Source of the DNA: Planctomonas sp. JC2975
GTDB lineage: Bacteria > Actinomycetota > Actinomycetes > Actinomycetales > Microbacteriaceae
Reading direction: 5' to 3'
DNA: 64,000 bases
Assembly (NCBI RefSeq): GCF_012985205.1
Contig: NZ_JABEKS010000004.1
Span: 1 to 64,000, forward strand
Positions 18,317-28,392 of this stretch are shown here, piece by piece. The position numbers and the translations under genes are program-made. Numbering within the stretch: position 1 is the first letter of the stretch; every line of letters starts with the position of its first letter. Under the pieces are notes generated by a model. That model was not told the DNA's origin. It saw nothing but the letters and a program-made list of their open reading frames with translations, and did no database searches.

Positions 18317-19504
18317 CTACCCCACCACCTGGAGCGTCTGCCGCGCGATCTCGAGCTCCTCATTGGTCGGCACCACGAGGACAGTCACGGGCGAGGCATC
18401 CGTCGAGATCACACGGGGACCGTGGTTCGGCGCGGCGTTGCGATCCGGGTCGACCTCGATCCCGAGCCGCTCGAGGCCCGCGAGCGCCCCCGCGCGAACC
18501 GGCACCGAATTCTCCCCCACGCCCGCCGTGAACGTGATGACGTCGACGCCGCCGAGCTCCGCCAGATAGGCGCCGAGATAGCGCTTGATGCGGCGCAGGT
18601 AGACGCCCAGAGCGAGCCGCGCAGCGGGTTCCCCCGCCTCGGCCGCACGCGAGAGGTCTCGCATGTCTTTGTGCCCGGACAGTCCGAGAACCCCGGATTG
18701 CTTGTTCACCAGGTCGTCGAGATCGTCGACGCCGATCCGGGTCTTGCGTTGCAGGTACAGCAGCACAGCAGGGTCGATGTCGCCGGTTCTGGTCCCCATC
18801 ACGAGACCCTCGAGCGGAGTGAATCCCATGCTCGTGTCTACCGACAGGCCTCCGTCGATGGCACAGACGGATGCCCCATTACCGAGATGCAGCACGATCT
18901 GCTTGAGGTCCGCGAGAGGGCGCTGAAGGAACTGCGCAGCCGCCTCCGAGACGAACTTGTGGCTGGTGCCGTGGAATCCGTAGCGGCGGATGCGGTACCG
19001 CTCGGCGAGGGACGCATCGAGTGCGTACGTATAGGCATCCGGCGGCATGGTCTGGTGGAAGGCCGTGTCGAACACGGCCACGTCGGGTAGATCGGGGAAG
19101 GTCTTCTGGGCCGCCTTGATGCCCTGCGCGTTGGCCGGATTGTGCAGGGGTGCGAGGTCGGAGAGGTCCTCGATGTTGATCAACACGAGCGGGGTGACGA
19201 GCGTCGGCTCGAAGAATCGCGCGCCACCGTGCACGACGCGATGTCCAACGGCCACGGGCGGATGCTCGTCCAGGCTCGGTCCGTGCTCCCGGAAAGCGTC
19301 GAGCATGACGGCGAATCCCGCCGTGTGGTCCGGAATCTCCAGTGAGCGCTCCCAGTGCCCGGCATCCGTGTCGTGCGTGGCGTGCCCTGTCGCCTCGCCG
19401 ATGCGCTCGACGAGTCCGGATGCGAGCCGCTGCTCGCTGTCGGCGTCGATCAGTTGGTACTTGAACGACGACGATCCGCTGTTGATCACCAGTACCGATG
19501 ACAT
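18317..19504 (-). CDS. ackA: Acetate kinase
   Basis: This 395-residue ASKHA-fold kinase interconverts acetyl phosphate plus ADP with acetate plus ATP. Family motifs are LVINSGSSSFKYQLI (N-terminus), YGFHGTSHKFVS with the catalytic histidine (about residue 178), VLHLGNGASVCAI, and the C-terminal FTAGVGENS. It lies downstream of pta and phosphoketolase on the same strand, completing substrate-level phosphorylation from acetyl phosphate. The gap to pta is unusually long (214 bases) and shows no gene, so it may have its own promoter. Confidence 0.97.
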   Translation of the reverse strand: MSSVLVINSGSSSFKYQLIDADSEQRLASGLVERIGEATGHATHDTDAGHWERSLEIPDHTAGFAVMLDAFREHGPSLDEHPPVAVGHRVVHGGARFFEPTLVTPLVLINIEDLSDLAPLHNPANAQGIKAAQKTFPDLPDVAVFDTAFHQTMPPDAYTYALDASLAERYRIRRYGFHGTSHKFVSEAAAQFLQRPLADLKQIVLHLGNGASVCAIDGGLSVDTSMGFTPLEGLVMGTRTGDIDPAVLLYLQRKTRIGVDDLDDLVNKQSGVLGLSGHKDMRDLSRAAEAGEPAARLALGVYLRRIKRYLGAYLAELGGVDVITFTAGVGENSVPVRAGALAGLERLGIEVDPDRNAAPNHGPRVISTDASPVTVLVVPTNEELEIARQTLQVVG

Positions 19505-19718
19505 GATTCCCTCTTCTCAGTCCGCCTCCGCACCTCGAGCTGTCTCGCCATGCGCCATGTTCGGGCGACCGGCCGGGACGGACGGTCGGACGCGGGGCCG
19601 TCCCAGGAAAGTGCCCTCGGAACGCACGCACCCGCGGGAACGACCCGCGCGACACCCGCCGCACGAGCACCCGCGTGCGAGTGCCAGCACCGGTGCGCAG
19701 GCGGCGCGTCGAGCATGC

Positions 19719-21854
19719 TCATGCCTGCGCCTGAATCGCGGTGATCGCGATCGTGTTCACGATGTCGTCGACGAGCGCTCCGCGCGACAGGTCGTTGATC
19801 GGCTTGCGGAGGCCCTGCAGCACAGGGCCGATCGCGACCGCACCCGCCGAGCGCTGCACCGCTTTGTACGTGTTGTTGCCCGTGTTGAGGTCGGGGAAGA
19901 TGAACACGGTCGCGCGGCCGGCCACCTGACTCCCGGGCATCTTCGCAGCGGCGACCGCGGCATCCGCTGCGGCGTCGTACTGGATCGGTCCCTCGACGAG
20001 GAGCTCTGGCGCGCGAGTGCGCACCAGGGATGTCGCCTCCCGCACCTTCTCCACGTCAGCGCCGCTCCCCGACTCCCCCGTCGAGTACGACAGCATCGCC
20101 ACGCGAGGATCGATGCCGAACTGCCGGGCCGTCGCCGACGAGGAGATCGCGATGTCGGCGAGCTGATCCGCTGTCGGATCCGGGATCACCGCGCAGTCCC
20201 CGTAGACGAGCACCCGGTCGGCGAGCGCCATGAGGAACACGCTGGAGACCACGGACACGCCCTGCTGCGTCTTGATGATCTCGAACGCCGGCCTGATCGT
20301 GTGCGCGGTCGTGTGAACCGCACCGGAGACCATGCCGTCGGCCAGGCCGAGCTGCACCATCAGGGTGCCGAAGTACGAGACGTCGGTGACGACATCCGCC
20401 GCCTGAACGCGGGTGATCCCCTTGTGCGCGCGAAGCTGGGCGTATTCGTCCGTGAAGCGTTCGTGCAGTTCCGGGTCGAAGGGCGACAGAATGTCCGCCC
20501 CCGCGAGCTCGAGACCGAGCTCGGCCGCGCGTGACCGCACCGCAACATCCTCGCCGAGGATCGTGAGGTCGGCGATGCCTCTGGAGAGCACGATGTGGGC
20601 GGCACGCAGGATGCGGTCGTCGCCGCCCTCGGGCAGCACGATGCGCTTGCGGTCGCCCCGCGCCCGTTCCACGAGTTCGTACGCGAACATGAGCGGCGTC
20701 ACGATGGGCGACCGCGTCACGTCGAGGGCCTGCAAGAGCCGCCCGGTGTCGACATGGTCCGCGAAGAGCTGCAGCGCTGTCTGCCGCTTGCGCTCGGAAT
20801 CGGCGGCCAGGCGTCCCCGCGTGTGAGTGATCCGCACCGTGGTCTCGTAGCTGCCGTACGGCGAGCTGATGATCGGCAGCGGGGAGCGCAGGCCGTTCAG
20901 CAGACGAGTGATCGGTTCGCTGAGGTCGAATCCGCCGTTGAGCACGACGGCCGAGAGGGACGGGAAGGTGCCCGCCGCGTTCGCCATCAACACCGACAGC
21001 AGCACCTCCGTGCGGTCGCCCGGGACGACGACGACCGACCCTTCGATGAGCCTCGACAGCACGTTCTCCATGGACATCGCCGCGACGACCACACCGAGCG
21101 CCTCCCTGTCGAGAAGCTCCGGATCGCCGGAGAGCAGTTCGCCGTCGACGGATGCCATGATCGCGCGCACGGCCGGCGCGACGAGCACGGGATCCTCGGG
21201 GATCGTCCATACGGGCTCCACGGCTGCGCTCACGCCCGCGACCGGAACCGGATGCTGCGCGACGCCGGATGCGACGGCATCCGCGATCGAGGAGAGGGCG
21301 TCCGGATCAGCGCGGTTGACGACCACTCCGAGCAGGTCGGCGTGCTCGGCTCGCAACGAGGCAACCGTGACTTCCGCCAGCTGGTGCAGGTCCGCCGGGG
21401 TGCGGGCATCCGCACGTCCGAGCCGCTCGTCGGCGCCCTGCGCCGCCCGGCCGCCGAGCACGAGGAGCACCGGAGCACCGAGGTTGGCCGCGATGCGGGC
21501 GTTGTAGCCCAGCTCGGTGGGCGTTCCGATGTCGGTGTAGTCGCTGCCGACGATCACGACCACCTCGCTGGACGCCTCGACCGCCTTGTATCTGTCGATG
21601 ATGCGCGCCAGAGCTCCGTCGGGGTCGGCGTGCACGTCTTCGTATGTCACGCCGGTTGAGCGTTCGTAATCGCCGAGCACGCCGTCGATGCCGAGCAGAA
21701 GGTCGAGGACGTAGTCCCGCTCCGTCGCCGAGCGCGCGATGGGGCGGAAGACGCCTACCTTTCGTCCTTGTCGCAGCAGCAGATCCACCACGCCGAGAGC
21801 GATGGTCGATTTCCCGCTACGCCCTTCCGCCGACGTGAGGTAAACGGACTTCAC
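19719..21854 (-). CDS. pta: Phosphate acetyltransferase (long form)
   Basis: This 711-residue enzyme interconverts acetyl-CoA plus phosphate with acetyl phosphate. The N-terminal third is a BioD-like P-loop domain ([11 protein letters not shown], residues 7-17), followed by a DRTGG domain. The C-terminal third is the PTA catalytic domain ([44 protein letters not shown] is in the first part). The GTG at 21854 overlaps the phosphoketolase stop (GTGA), so the two are coupled. Longer frames upstream read antisense through phosphoketolase. It links acetyl phosphate from the phosphoketolase to acetyl-CoA. Confidence 0.95.
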   Translation of the reverse strand: MKSVYLTSAEGRSGKSTIALGVVDLLLRQGRKVGVFRPIARSATERDYVLDLLLGIDGVLGDYERSTGVTYEDVHADPDGALARIIDRYKAVEASSEVVVIVGSDYTDIGTPTELGYNARIAANLGAPVLLVLGGRAAQGADERLGRADARTPADLHQLAEVTVASLRAEHADLLGVVVNRADPDALSSIADAVASGVAQHPVPVAGVSAAVEPVWTIPEDPVLVAPAVRAIMASVDGELLSGDPELLDREALGVVVAAMSMENVLSRLIEGSVVVVPGDRTEVLLSVLMANAAGTFPSLSAVVLNGGFDLSEPITRLLNGLRSPLPIISSPYGSYETTVRITHTRGRLAADSERKRQTALQLFADHVDTGRLLQALDVTRSPIVTPLMFAYELVERARGDRKRIVLPEGGDDRILRAAHIVLSRGIADLTILGEDVAVRSRAAELGLELAGADILSPFDPELHERFTDEYAQLRAHKGITRVQAADVVTDVSYFGTLMVQLGLADGMVSGAVHTTAHTIRPAFEIIKTQQGVSVVSSVFLMALADRVLVYGDCAVIPDPTADQLADIAISSSATARQFGIDPRVAMLSYSTGESGSGADVEKVREATSLVRTRAPELLVEGPIQYDAAADAAVAAAKMPGSQVAGRATVFIFPDLNTGNNTYKAVQRSAGAVAIGPVLQGLRKPINDLSRGALVDDIVNTIAITAIQAQA

Positions 21855-24478
21855 GCGTTGTCCCCTCCTGTGTCCGTCGAGTTGTCCGATTCGCCTGCCG
21901 TGTTCTGATGGCCCCACGCCCAGTTGGCGACTTCCGGAAGGTCTTCGCCGTGGTCGCGCGTGTATTGACGTGCTGCGAGGCGCGCGTCCTGCATGCGTTG
22001 ACGCAACTCGGCGTACCGCTCGGACAGTCCCGGAACCCGATCGATCACATCGATCACGAGGTGGAAACGGTCGAGGTCGTTGAGCATCACCATGTCGAAC
22101 GGCGTGGTCGTGGTGCCGTTCTCCTTGTAGCCGCGCACGTGCAGGTTCTCGTGTCCGTGCCGGCGGTACGAGAGGCGATGGATGAGCCACGGATAGCCGT
22201 GGTACGCGAAGATCACCGGTCGATCGGCCGTGAAGATGGCGTCGAACTCACGGTCGGAGAGTCCGTGCGGATGCTCCGTCTCCGACTGCAGGCGCATCAG
22301 GTCCACGACGTTGACGACGCGCACCCGCAGGTTGGGGATCTCGTCCCGCAGGAGTTGGGCAGCAGCGAGCACCTCGAGCGTGGGGATGTCTCCTGCCGCG
22401 GCGAGCACGACATCCGGCGCCTGGCCCTCCACCTCGGTGCCGGCCCAGTCGAAGATGCCGATGCCGCGAGTGCAGTGCGCGATGGCCTGTTCCATCGTGA
22501 GCCAGTTCGCCGTCGGCTGCTTGCCTGCGACGACGACGTTCACGTAGTCGACGGATCGCAGACAGTGGTCGTATGTGGACAGCAGCGTGTTCGCGTCGAA
22601 CGGAAGGTAGACGCGAACGACGTCGGCACTCTTGTTCACGACGTGGTCGATGAAGCCAGGATCCTGGTGGCTGAACCCGTTGTGGTCCTGTCGCCAGACA
22701 TGGCTGGACAGCAGGTAGTTCAGGCTCGAGACGGGCCTGCGCCACGGGATCTCCCGCGTGACCTTCAGCCACTTGGCGTGCTGGTTGAACATCGAGTCGA
22801 TGATGTGGATGAACGCCTCGTAGCAGTTGAAGAGACCGTGGCGCCCGGTGAGCAGATACCCCTCCAGCCATCCCTCGCACTGATGTTCACTCAGCATCTC
22901 CATGACGCGACCGGCGCGAGCGAGGTGGTCGTCAGTCTCCCAGATCTCCGCGTTCCACTGCTTGGCCGTCGTCTCGTAGACGGCGGGCGCCAGCCGGTTC
23001 GAAGCAGTCTCATCCGGCCCGAAGATGCGGAACGAGTTCGGGTTGTCGGCGATCACCGTCGCGAGCCAGTGACCGAGGACCTTCGTGGCCTCGGCGGTGG
23101 TCGCGCCCGGCGACGGCACGTCGACAGCGAAGTCGCGGAAGTCGCGCAGCGACAGCTCCTTGCGGAGGAGACCGCCGTTGGCGACAGGGTTGGCGCTCAT
23201 CCGCCTGTCTCCGTCCGGCGCCAGCTCGGTGGCGAGCGCCACAGGAGCGCCGGCCTCGTCGAACAGCTCATCCGGGCGGTACTTCCTCAGCCAGTCCTCG
23301 AGGATGCGCGTGTGCTCCTCGGTGTCGCGCGCGTTCGCGAGCGGCACCTGATGGGCGCGATACGTACCCTCGACCTGAACGCCGTCGATCTCGTGCGGAC
23401 AGGTCCATCCCTTAGGCGTGCGCAGGATGATCATCGGCCAGGGCGGCGTTGAGCCGTGCTGCTCATCACCGGGGGCGGCGTCGTAGCGGCCGGCACGGGC
23501 ATCCGCCTTGATCGTCGCGATGTCGTCGAGCACCTGATCGAGCACGTCGGCGAAACGCTTGTGCACCGCGATCGGATCCTCGCCGTCGAACCCACCGGTC
23601 ACGAGGTACGGCACGTGACCGTATCCACGGAAGAGGTCGAGCAGTTCGTCCTCCGGGATACGCGCGAGCACCGTTGGGTTGGCGATCTTGTAGCCGTTGA
23701 GGTGCAGGATCGGCAGCACGACGCCGTCGTTCCGTGGATCGACGAACTTGTTGGAGTGCCAGCTCGTCGCCAGCGGTCCGGTCTCGGCCTCGCCGTCGCC
23801 GACGACGCACGCCACGAGCAGATCCGGATTGTCGAAGGCTGCGCCGTAGGCATGGCTCAACGAATAGCCGAGCTCGCCGCCCTCGTGGATGGATCCGGGC
23901 GTCTCCGGTGCGACGTGACTCGGGATGCCGCCCGGGAACGAGAACTGCCGGAACAACTTGCGCATCCCCTCGTCGTCCTGGGTGATGTGCGCATACACCT
24001 CCGAATACGTGCCGTCGAGGTACGCGTTCGCCACCATGCCCGGACCCCCGTGGCCCGGCCCGGTGATGTAGATGGAGTTGAGATCGCGCTCCTGGATGAC
24101 GCGGTTCAGGTGCGCGTAGACGAAATTGAGTCCCGGCGTTGTGCCCCAGTGTCCGAGGAGACGCGGCTTGATGTCATCCCGCGTGAGTGGTCGCCTCAAC
24201 AAGGGATTGTCGAGCAGGTAGATCTGTCCGACGCTGAGGTAGTTCGCCGCACGCCACCAGGCGTCCAGCGCTTCGATCGTCTCCGGACGGAGACCGTGCT
24301 CGGCCCGGTGAGGAAAGGCCGGGTCGTCGCCGGACGCTCGACCGTTATGGGTCGGCTCGACAGCGGTAGCGGATGCCACGACCTGCGTCGACGCACCTTC
24401 CCGGTCTCCAGTCCCTTTCCGCTTCCCGTTGTCGTCCTTCTTGGCGCGAGATTTCGTCGACGTCGACCCGAATGGCAC
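21851..24478 (-). CDS. xfp: Xylulose-5-phosphate/fructose-6-phosphate phosphoketolase
   Basis: This thiamine-diphosphate enzyme cleaves xylulose-5-phosphate (or fructose-6-phosphate) with phosphate to acetyl phosphate plus glyceraldehyde-3-phosphate (or erythrose-4-phosphate). Seen are GPGHGGPG, the family signature [18 protein letters not shown] and the ThDP motif GDGEAETG. The start is ambiguous. An ATG at 24484 has the GGAGG site only 1 base away, so the GTG two codons later (24478, spacing 7) is preferred, giving 875 residues. About 70 residues of charged, low-complexity N-terminal extension exceed the usual 790-830. It is coupled to pta. Confidence 0.94.
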   Translation of the reverse strand: MPFGSTSTKSRAKKDDNGKRKGTGDREGASTQVVASATAVEPTHNGRASGDDPAFPHRAEHGLRPETIEALDAWWRAANYLSVGQIYLLDNPLLRRPLTRDDIKPRLLGHWGTTPGLNFVYAHLNRVIQERDLNSIYITGPGHGGPGMVANAYLDGTYSEVYAHITQDDEGMRKLFRQFSFPGGIPSHVAPETPGSIHEGGELGYSLSHAYGAAFDNPDLLVACVVGDGEAETGPLATSWHSNKFVDPRNDGVVLPILHLNGYKIANPTVLARIPEDELLDLFRGYGHVPYLVTGGFDGEDPIAVHKRFADVLDQVLDDIATIKADARAGRYDAAPGDEQHGSTPPWPMIILRTPKGWTCPHEIDGVQVEGTYRAHQVPLANARDTEEHTRILEDWLRKYRPDELFDEAGAPVALATELAPDGDRRMSANPVANGGLLRKELSLRDFRDFAVDVPSPGATTAEATKVLGHWLATVIADNPNSFRIFGPDETASNRLAPAVYETTAKQWNAEIWETDDHLARAGRVMEMLSEHQCEGWLEGYLLTGRHGLFNCYEAFIHIIDSMFNQHAKWLKVTREIPWRRPVSSLNYLLSSHVWRQDHNGFSHQDPGFIDHVVNKSADVVRVYLPFDANTLLSTYDHCLRSVDYVNVVVAGKQPTANWLTMEQAIAHCTRGIGIFDWAGTEVEGQAPDVVLAAAGDIPTLEVLAAAQLLRDEIPNLRVRVVNVVDLMRLQSETEHPHGLSDREFDAIFTADRPVIFAYHGYPWLIHRLSYRRHGHENLHVRGYKENGTTTTPFDMVMLNDLDRFHLVIDVIDRVPGLSERYAELRQRMQDARLAARQYTRDHGEDLPEVANWAWGHQNTAGESDNSTDTGGDNA

Positions 24479-24750
24479 GGACATCCCTCCAACCTGGTCG
24501 CGGTTGCGGCCGCATCTCCATCCTTGCCGGGCGGACGCATGACGCGCCAGGCATGTGGAGAGATCGGTGGAGCGTGCACCCCTGTGGTCGGAGAGTCGAA
24601 CCTGACACGATCGAATTCGCGAACGCTCAGGACCAGGCGCCATCCCGACAACGCAACACGCTCCGCGACGCGGCGGCGTGCACGCCTCGACGACCGCAAC
24701 CATGCGTGAAGTCGACAGCGGTGCGCCGGGCGGGGATCGGCGCAGAGAAC

Positions 24751-24847
24751 AAAAGGACCCCTCGCGCACCCGCCAGAGCCCGGTTACCCTTGCTACGTTT
24801 CCGTCCTGGGGGAGTTGGCCTGGATGGCGCCACGCGAGGAGCCGTCC
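24751..24847 (-). ncRNA. ffs: Signal recognition particle RNA, small bacterial type
   Basis: Read on the minus strand, positions around 24803-24782 carry the SRP helix 8 core: GGAAACG, then AGCA and AGGGTAACCGGG, preceded by CTCCCCCAGG. The outer ends pair (GGCTCCTCGCG near 24843 with CGCGAGGGGTCC near 24766), giving one long hairpin of about 97 bases ending at TTTT (24754-24751). A minus-strand TACACT (24856-24851) is a fitting -10 box. It binds Ffh for co-translational targeting. ffs lies 194 bases from tRNA-Ser, a pairing common in Actinobacteria. Confidence 0.85.
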
Positions 24848-25040
24848 TCAAGTGTAACGGCATCCGGATGCCCATTCCTCCGCGATGCCTGACCGCCGCG
24901 TTCGCGGCTGCTTTGCGCCGCACCCAAGCGAAGTGGCGGGCTCTGTCATGCCGGCTGTCGACGCCGAGGCGCAAGGCCACGCGTTCGGAAGCGGCCCTGA
25001 CGTCGGGTAAGATTCTCTGAGGTCGTTTGCGCGGCCGCCC

Positions 25041-25125
25041 GGAGGATTCGCCTAGTGGCCTATGGCGCACGCTTGGAAAGCGTGTTGGGTGAAAGCCCTC
25101 GGGGGTTCGAATCCCCCATCCTCCG
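25041..25125 (+). tRNA. tRNA-Ser (anticodon GGA)
   Basis: An 85-base class II tRNA. The acceptor stem pairs GGAGGAT with ATCCTCC (discriminator G), the anticodon stem CACGC/GCGTG encloses loop TTGGAAA (anticodon GGA, reading UCU/UCC), and the long variable arm is serine-like. The T arm is GGGGGTTCGAATCCCCC. The CCA end is not encoded. An integrase remnant begins 38 bases beyond its 3' end, so this tRNA was probably an integration target. Confidence 0.95.
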
Positions 25126-25163
25126 CTCCCGATGGCCCAGGTTTTACAAGGGCCCCACCGTCA

Positions 25164-25640
25164 TCAATGGTTGGGTGGCACAGTTGGTGACACAGTTGCG
25201 TCGTCACCGAACGAGATTCGCTCTGGAAGCGCGCCTGGCCGAGGGATCGTTCCAGGGGCATCGCCCGACTGTTCAATTCCTGACGGCGTGAGCAGTTGGC
25301 CAACCAAATCGGCCGCTCCACGCTGAAGCGTTCGCACCGAGTGCGAGTAGATATTGAGTGTGGTTTGGACGTCCGCATGTCCGAGACGCTCGGAGACGAT
25401 CTTTGGATGGACCCCGGCCCGTAGTAGAAGGGTGGCGTGGGTGTGCTGCAGTTCATGTAGTAACTCGAGTTCGGGGTTCTCCTCCACTGCCCTGCGGACA
25501 GGTTCTCTCCATTGTCGAGAGAACTGAACCGGATTGTGGGCAGAGCCGTTCCGGTTCATAAACACCAGCTGGTCTTGACGAGCAAACTCGGGCATTGCCC
25601 CCCCAAATCGCTTCCGCTTCGCCTCGAGCGCGGCGCGGAG
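25164..25640 (-). pseudogene. Tyrosine recombinase (integrase) C-terminal remnant
   Basis: The minus strand encodes only the C-terminal part of a phage-type integrase: DQLVFMNRNGSAHNPVQFS, then ELLHELQHTHATLLLRAG, SERLGHADVQTTLNIYSH, with the catalytic tyrosine in the last. The family's HxLRHTHA motif reads HELQHTHA, so the essential second arginine is Gln. The N-terminal two thirds are missing, replaced by a transposase fragment at about 25641. Orientation toward the tRNA-Ser 3' end is typical of an element's integrase. It is inactive by two independent criteria. Confidence 0.8.
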
Positions 25641-26620
25641 ATGATCGTAGAGATCATCGATCAGAAGGAGCTCGCCGAGCGGTTGCTCGCGCGGGCCAAG
25701 GAACGAGGCGTGAGCTTGGTCGGCCCGGGCGGGCTGTTGAGCCAGCTCACTAAGAGCGTGCTCGAGACGGCGCTGAACGCGGAGCTGCCCGAGCACCTTG
25801 GTCATGAGCATGGCGGGACTCCGGCCGCCGCGAACATGCGCAACGGGACCCGGACGAAGACCGTGCTGACCGAGATCGGTCCGGTGCAGATCGAGGTGCC
25901 CCGGGATCGTGATGGCTCGTTTGAGCCGGTGATCGTGCCTAAGCGCACGCGCCGCCCGGAGGGGATCGATCAGATCGTGCTCTCCCTATCGGCGCGGGGA
26001 CTGACGACGGGTGAGGTCGTCGCGCACTTCGACGAGGTTTATGGGGCGAAGGTCTCCAAAGACACGATCAGTCGGATCACGGAGAAAGTCGCCGCGGAAC
26101 TGGCCGAGTGGGCCTCCCGCCCGTTGGACCCGCTTTACCCGGTGATCTTCGTCGACGCGATCGTGGTCAAGGTCCGGAACGGGCAGGTGCGCAACACCCC
26201 GTTCTATGTCGTGATGGGTGTCACCACAGGCGGGGAGCGGGAGATCCTGGGCATCTGGGCCGGAGATGGCGGCGAAGGGGCCAGGTTCTGGCTGCAGGTG
26301 TTCACCGAGCTGAAGAACCGCGGCGTCGAGGATGTCCTGATCGCCGTCTGCGACGGGTTGAAAGGACTCCCGGAGGCGATCAACACCACCTGGGAGCAGA
26401 CCGTCGTGCAGCAGTGCATCGTGCACCTGATCCGTGGGCAGCTTCCGGTATGCCGGCCGGCAGCACCGGGATGCGATCGTGAAGTCCCTCAAACCCGTCT
26501 ACACGGCCCCGTCCGAGGCTGCAGCGAAGGACCGGTTCGAGGAATTCACCCAGGCATGGGGCGAACGCTATCCCGCGATCATCCAGCTCTGGCGCAACAG
26601 TTGGGCAGAGTTCGTGCCCA
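25641..26620 (+). pseudogene. IS256-family transposase remnant (frameshifted, 3'-truncated)
   Basis: Clear IS256/Mutator-type transposase sequence: LVGPGGLLSQLTKSVLETAL, RNGTRTKTVLTEIGPVQIEVPRD, VIFVDAIVVKVRNG (first Asp) and VCDGLKGLPEAI (second Asp). After VVQQCIVHLIR one extra base (around 26436-26442) shifts the frame. The continuation FRYAGRQHRDAIVKSLKPVY is readable in the next frame to WAEFVP near 26610, where homology stops before the third catalytic residue. No terminal inverted repeats flank it, so this is a dead fragment. It abuts the integrase remnant directly. Confidence 0.85.
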
Positions 26621-26723
26621 CCCCACGCACCGATAATCAGACAGTCCCCACTGCGTCGCTCAGGTGAGCCAATCCCGGCACGGTGGTGGATCCCCTTGGG
26701 TTCGCTCGTGGTGGAGTGTCGGG

Positions 26724-26984
26724 TTAGTAGTGGTCGCGTGCTTGCAATATGACGATGTGGTCGTCGGTCACGTAGTACACAAGACGATTGGCGTCGTCGA
26801 TGCGGCGTGACCATGCGCCGCCCAGAATGTGCTTGAGGGGCTCGGGCTTACCAATGCCCGCGAACGGGTCGCGCAGTACGTCGGCGATGAGTTGGTTGAT
26901 CCGCTTCAACGTCTTGCGATCTTGGGTTAGCCAATAGAGGTAGTCCTCCCACCCGTTACGGTCGAAGGCCAGGCTGCGGCTCAC
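26724..26984 (-). CDS. YoeB/Txe-family mRNA interferase toxin
   Basis: This 86-residue RelE-superfamily toxin is expected to cleave mRNA at the ribosome. It resembles YoeB throughout: GWEDYLYW, DRKTLKRINQLIADV, KPEPLKHILGGAWSRRID, RLVYYVTDD, and the C-terminal Arg-Asp-His-Tyr that matches YoeB's catalytic His-Tyr end. Its start overlaps the antitoxin stop by 4 bases, so the antitoxin is made first. It lies inside the decayed tRNA-Ser element and is one of its few intact functional modules. Confidence 0.93.
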   Translation of the reverse strand: MSRSLAFDRNGWEDYLYWLTQDRKTLKRINQLIADVLRDPFAGIGKPEPLKHILGGAWSRRIDDANRLVYYVTDDHIVILQARDHY

Positions 26985-27232
26985 GCGTCGTGCAGGTCGT
27001 GCTGCTCGAACTCGCCCCGACGAGCCCGCTCGATCGCCTCCACCAGGCGCAGGGCGCCGACGGAGTTGCGCAGCAGATAAGCCGTCTCAGTCATCGCGTC
27101 GTAGTCGTCCTTCGACAGGATGACGGCGTTGCCGTGTCGTGAGACGACCTCGACGGCGGTGTGATCGTCATTGACCTGCTGAATGAGACCGAACAGGCTC
27201 TTGCGTGCGTCCGACGCCGTGATCGCTGACAT
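26981..27232 (-). CDS. Phd/YefM-family antitoxin
   Basis: An 83-residue antitoxin with the Phd/YefM N-terminal DNA-binding region (MSAITASDARKSLFGLIQQV) and a C-terminal part that would wrap the toxin. NAVILSKDDYDAMTETAYLL is a typical YefM segment. The ATG at 27232 has GGAGG 5 bases upstream; longer frames run into the operator. It is the first gene of the pair and probably represses its own promoter with the toxin as co-repressor, at the palindrome 15 bases upstream. Confidence 0.93.
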   Translation of the reverse strand: MSAITASDARKSLFGLIQQVNDDHTAVEVVSRHGNAVILSKDDYDAMTETAYLLRNSVGALRLVEAIERARRGEFEQHDLHDA

Positions 27233-27246
27233 GACTACCTCCAGAA

Positions 27247-27266
27247 TGGTACGGGATATTGTACCA
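27247..27266 (-). promoter_or_regulatory. Toxin-antitoxin operator and -10 box
   Basis: Perfect 6-bp arms TGGTAC and GTACCA, 8 bases apart, enclose the minus-strand -10 TACAAT (27263-27258). The GTAC cores resemble the TGTACA cores of known yefM-yoeB operators, so binding would directly block the promoter. Confidence 0.65.
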
Positions 27267-27349
27267 CTCCGCACACGCGACCCACCCAAGATCATCGGGT
27301 GCGAAGGAGGAAACCTGCGCGTAGGTGGATCCGCCAGCGCGCAGATGCA

Positions 27350-27568
27350 TCAGTGACCGTCAGATCTCTGCCGATACTGCCGAACGAGGATGATGATCCC
27401 GCGAGTGGCGAATCCGGCACCGGCAGCGTAGAGACCGAGGGTGGCGACCGTCGGGAATACGATCTGCAGCACGACCCCGGCTACGACAGCACACAGGGCA
27501 CCGACAAACCATCCGATCGGATTGCCCAGTTCCTCGTCGGAATCAGGCTTGTCTGCGGCGGGGCCCAC
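27350..27568 (-). CDS. Small membrane protein, unknown function
   Basis: This 72-residue protein has two predicted membrane segments (IGWFVGALCAVVAGVVLQIVF and VATLGLYAAGAGFATRGIIIL) separated by a short turn. The N-terminus is acidic and the C-terminus basic (RQYRQRSDG). It starts with GTG and no strong ribosome site is seen. It is not recognised as a named family. It stands between the toxin-antitoxin pair and another small membrane protein in an accessory region. Confidence 0.5.
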   Translation of the reverse strand: MGPAADKPDSDEELGNPIGWFVGALCAVVAGVVLQIVFPTVATLGLYAAGAGFATRGIIILVRQYRQRSDGH

Positions 27569-27682
27569 GCCACCATTGGTCAGGGTCAGATCATGCCGCA
27601 GAGTAGGTGCGCCCCGCGATCACTATGTGTGCGACGATCCCCGTGTGCGGCATAGCCTGTGGCGGTGCGCTAAAACTGCCTC

Positions 27683-28126
27683 ATGGACTCGTTGCCGACC
27701 GTCAAGGATTCGGCGGATAAGCATGCCGGCGGCCGTTTCCGAGTACGCGCTGCTGACATCGTGGACCTCTTCGCGTACACGATGGTTCTGGGATTGTTCG
27801 TTGAGTTCTTTCCCGCAGTCATCTCGGAGACGTTTCTCCTCATCCTGCTCACCGCGATTCTCCTGAAGCTCGTCCTCGAGCTGGTGGTGTGGATCAAAGG
27901 GAGACTGCTGCACCGGATTAGGATCGCCACCGGCACCTGGCGGCGTGTTGTCAACATAGTCACATTGCTTCTCGTTCTCCCCGGCAGCAAGTTCCTCGTG
28001 ATCGAACTCACCGCCCTGGTCTTCCGAGGCCAAGTACACCTGGGCGGCTTCTTCCAAGTCACCATATTGATTGTCATCCTCATGCTCACCCGCGGCCTCA
28101 TCCGCCGCCTCATCAATGAACAATGA
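27683..28126 (+). CDS. Hypothetical four-helix membrane protein
   Basis: A 147-residue protein with a charged N-terminus and about four hydrophobic stretches (DIVDLFAYTMVLGLFVEFF; FLLILLTAILLKLVLELVVW; VVNIVTLLLVLPGSKFLVIE; FFQVTILIVILMLTRGLI). The C-terminus is basic. It is not assigned to a named family. The ATG at 27683 is the first codon of the coding-like region. It is isolated, with no operon partners, in the accessory segment next to tRNA-Ser. Confidence 0.65.
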   Translation: MDSLPTVKDSADKHAGGRFRVRAADIVDLFAYTMVLGLFVEFFPAVISETFLLILLTAILLKLVLELVVWIKGRLLHRIRIATGTWRRVVNIVTLLLVLPGSKFLVIELTALVFRGQVHLGGFFQVTILIVILMLTRGLIRRLINEQ

Positions 28127-28182
28127 CCGATCCGCTTGCGTACACGTTCGAGGCCGCTGCGCCCATGGTTCGAGGACCTATC

Positions 28183-28392
28183 TCAACCTTTATCCCTCGA
28201 ATCGCGCCAATCCGTGCGATCGCGAATGCTGGCTGCCCTCTGGGTCAAGAAGGATCCAACCATGGCGACCGGAACTGAGATCGCTGCGAGCAGGAACGAG
28301 TTGGCACGCGAACCTTCGATCGCGTAGATCACCGATCCGCAGATGAAGATCATTGGTCCCGCGACGAAGCAAGCAACTCCCGCAGCACGCAC
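28183..28392 (-). CDS. Small two-helix membrane protein
   Basis: Using the GTG at 28392 (GGAG 5 bases upstream), this encodes 69 residues with two hydrophobic helices (VACFVAGPMIFICGSVIYAI and SFLLAAISVPVAMVGSFL) and a charged tail. The frame stays open further upstream, but that part lacks coding character. Function unknown. Confidence 0.45.
   Translation of the reverse strand: MRAAGVACFVAGPMIFICGSVIYAIEGSRANSFLLAAISVPVAMVGSFLTQRAASIRDRTDWRDSRDKG

Noticed and set aside
19505-19718. Small gene between pta and ackA
   Set aside because: Frames here lack coding character and a ribosome site. I see only spacer sequence.
25641-26667. Active IS256-family element
   Set aside because: Frameshift, loss of the 3' part with the third catalytic residue and no terminal inverted repeats.
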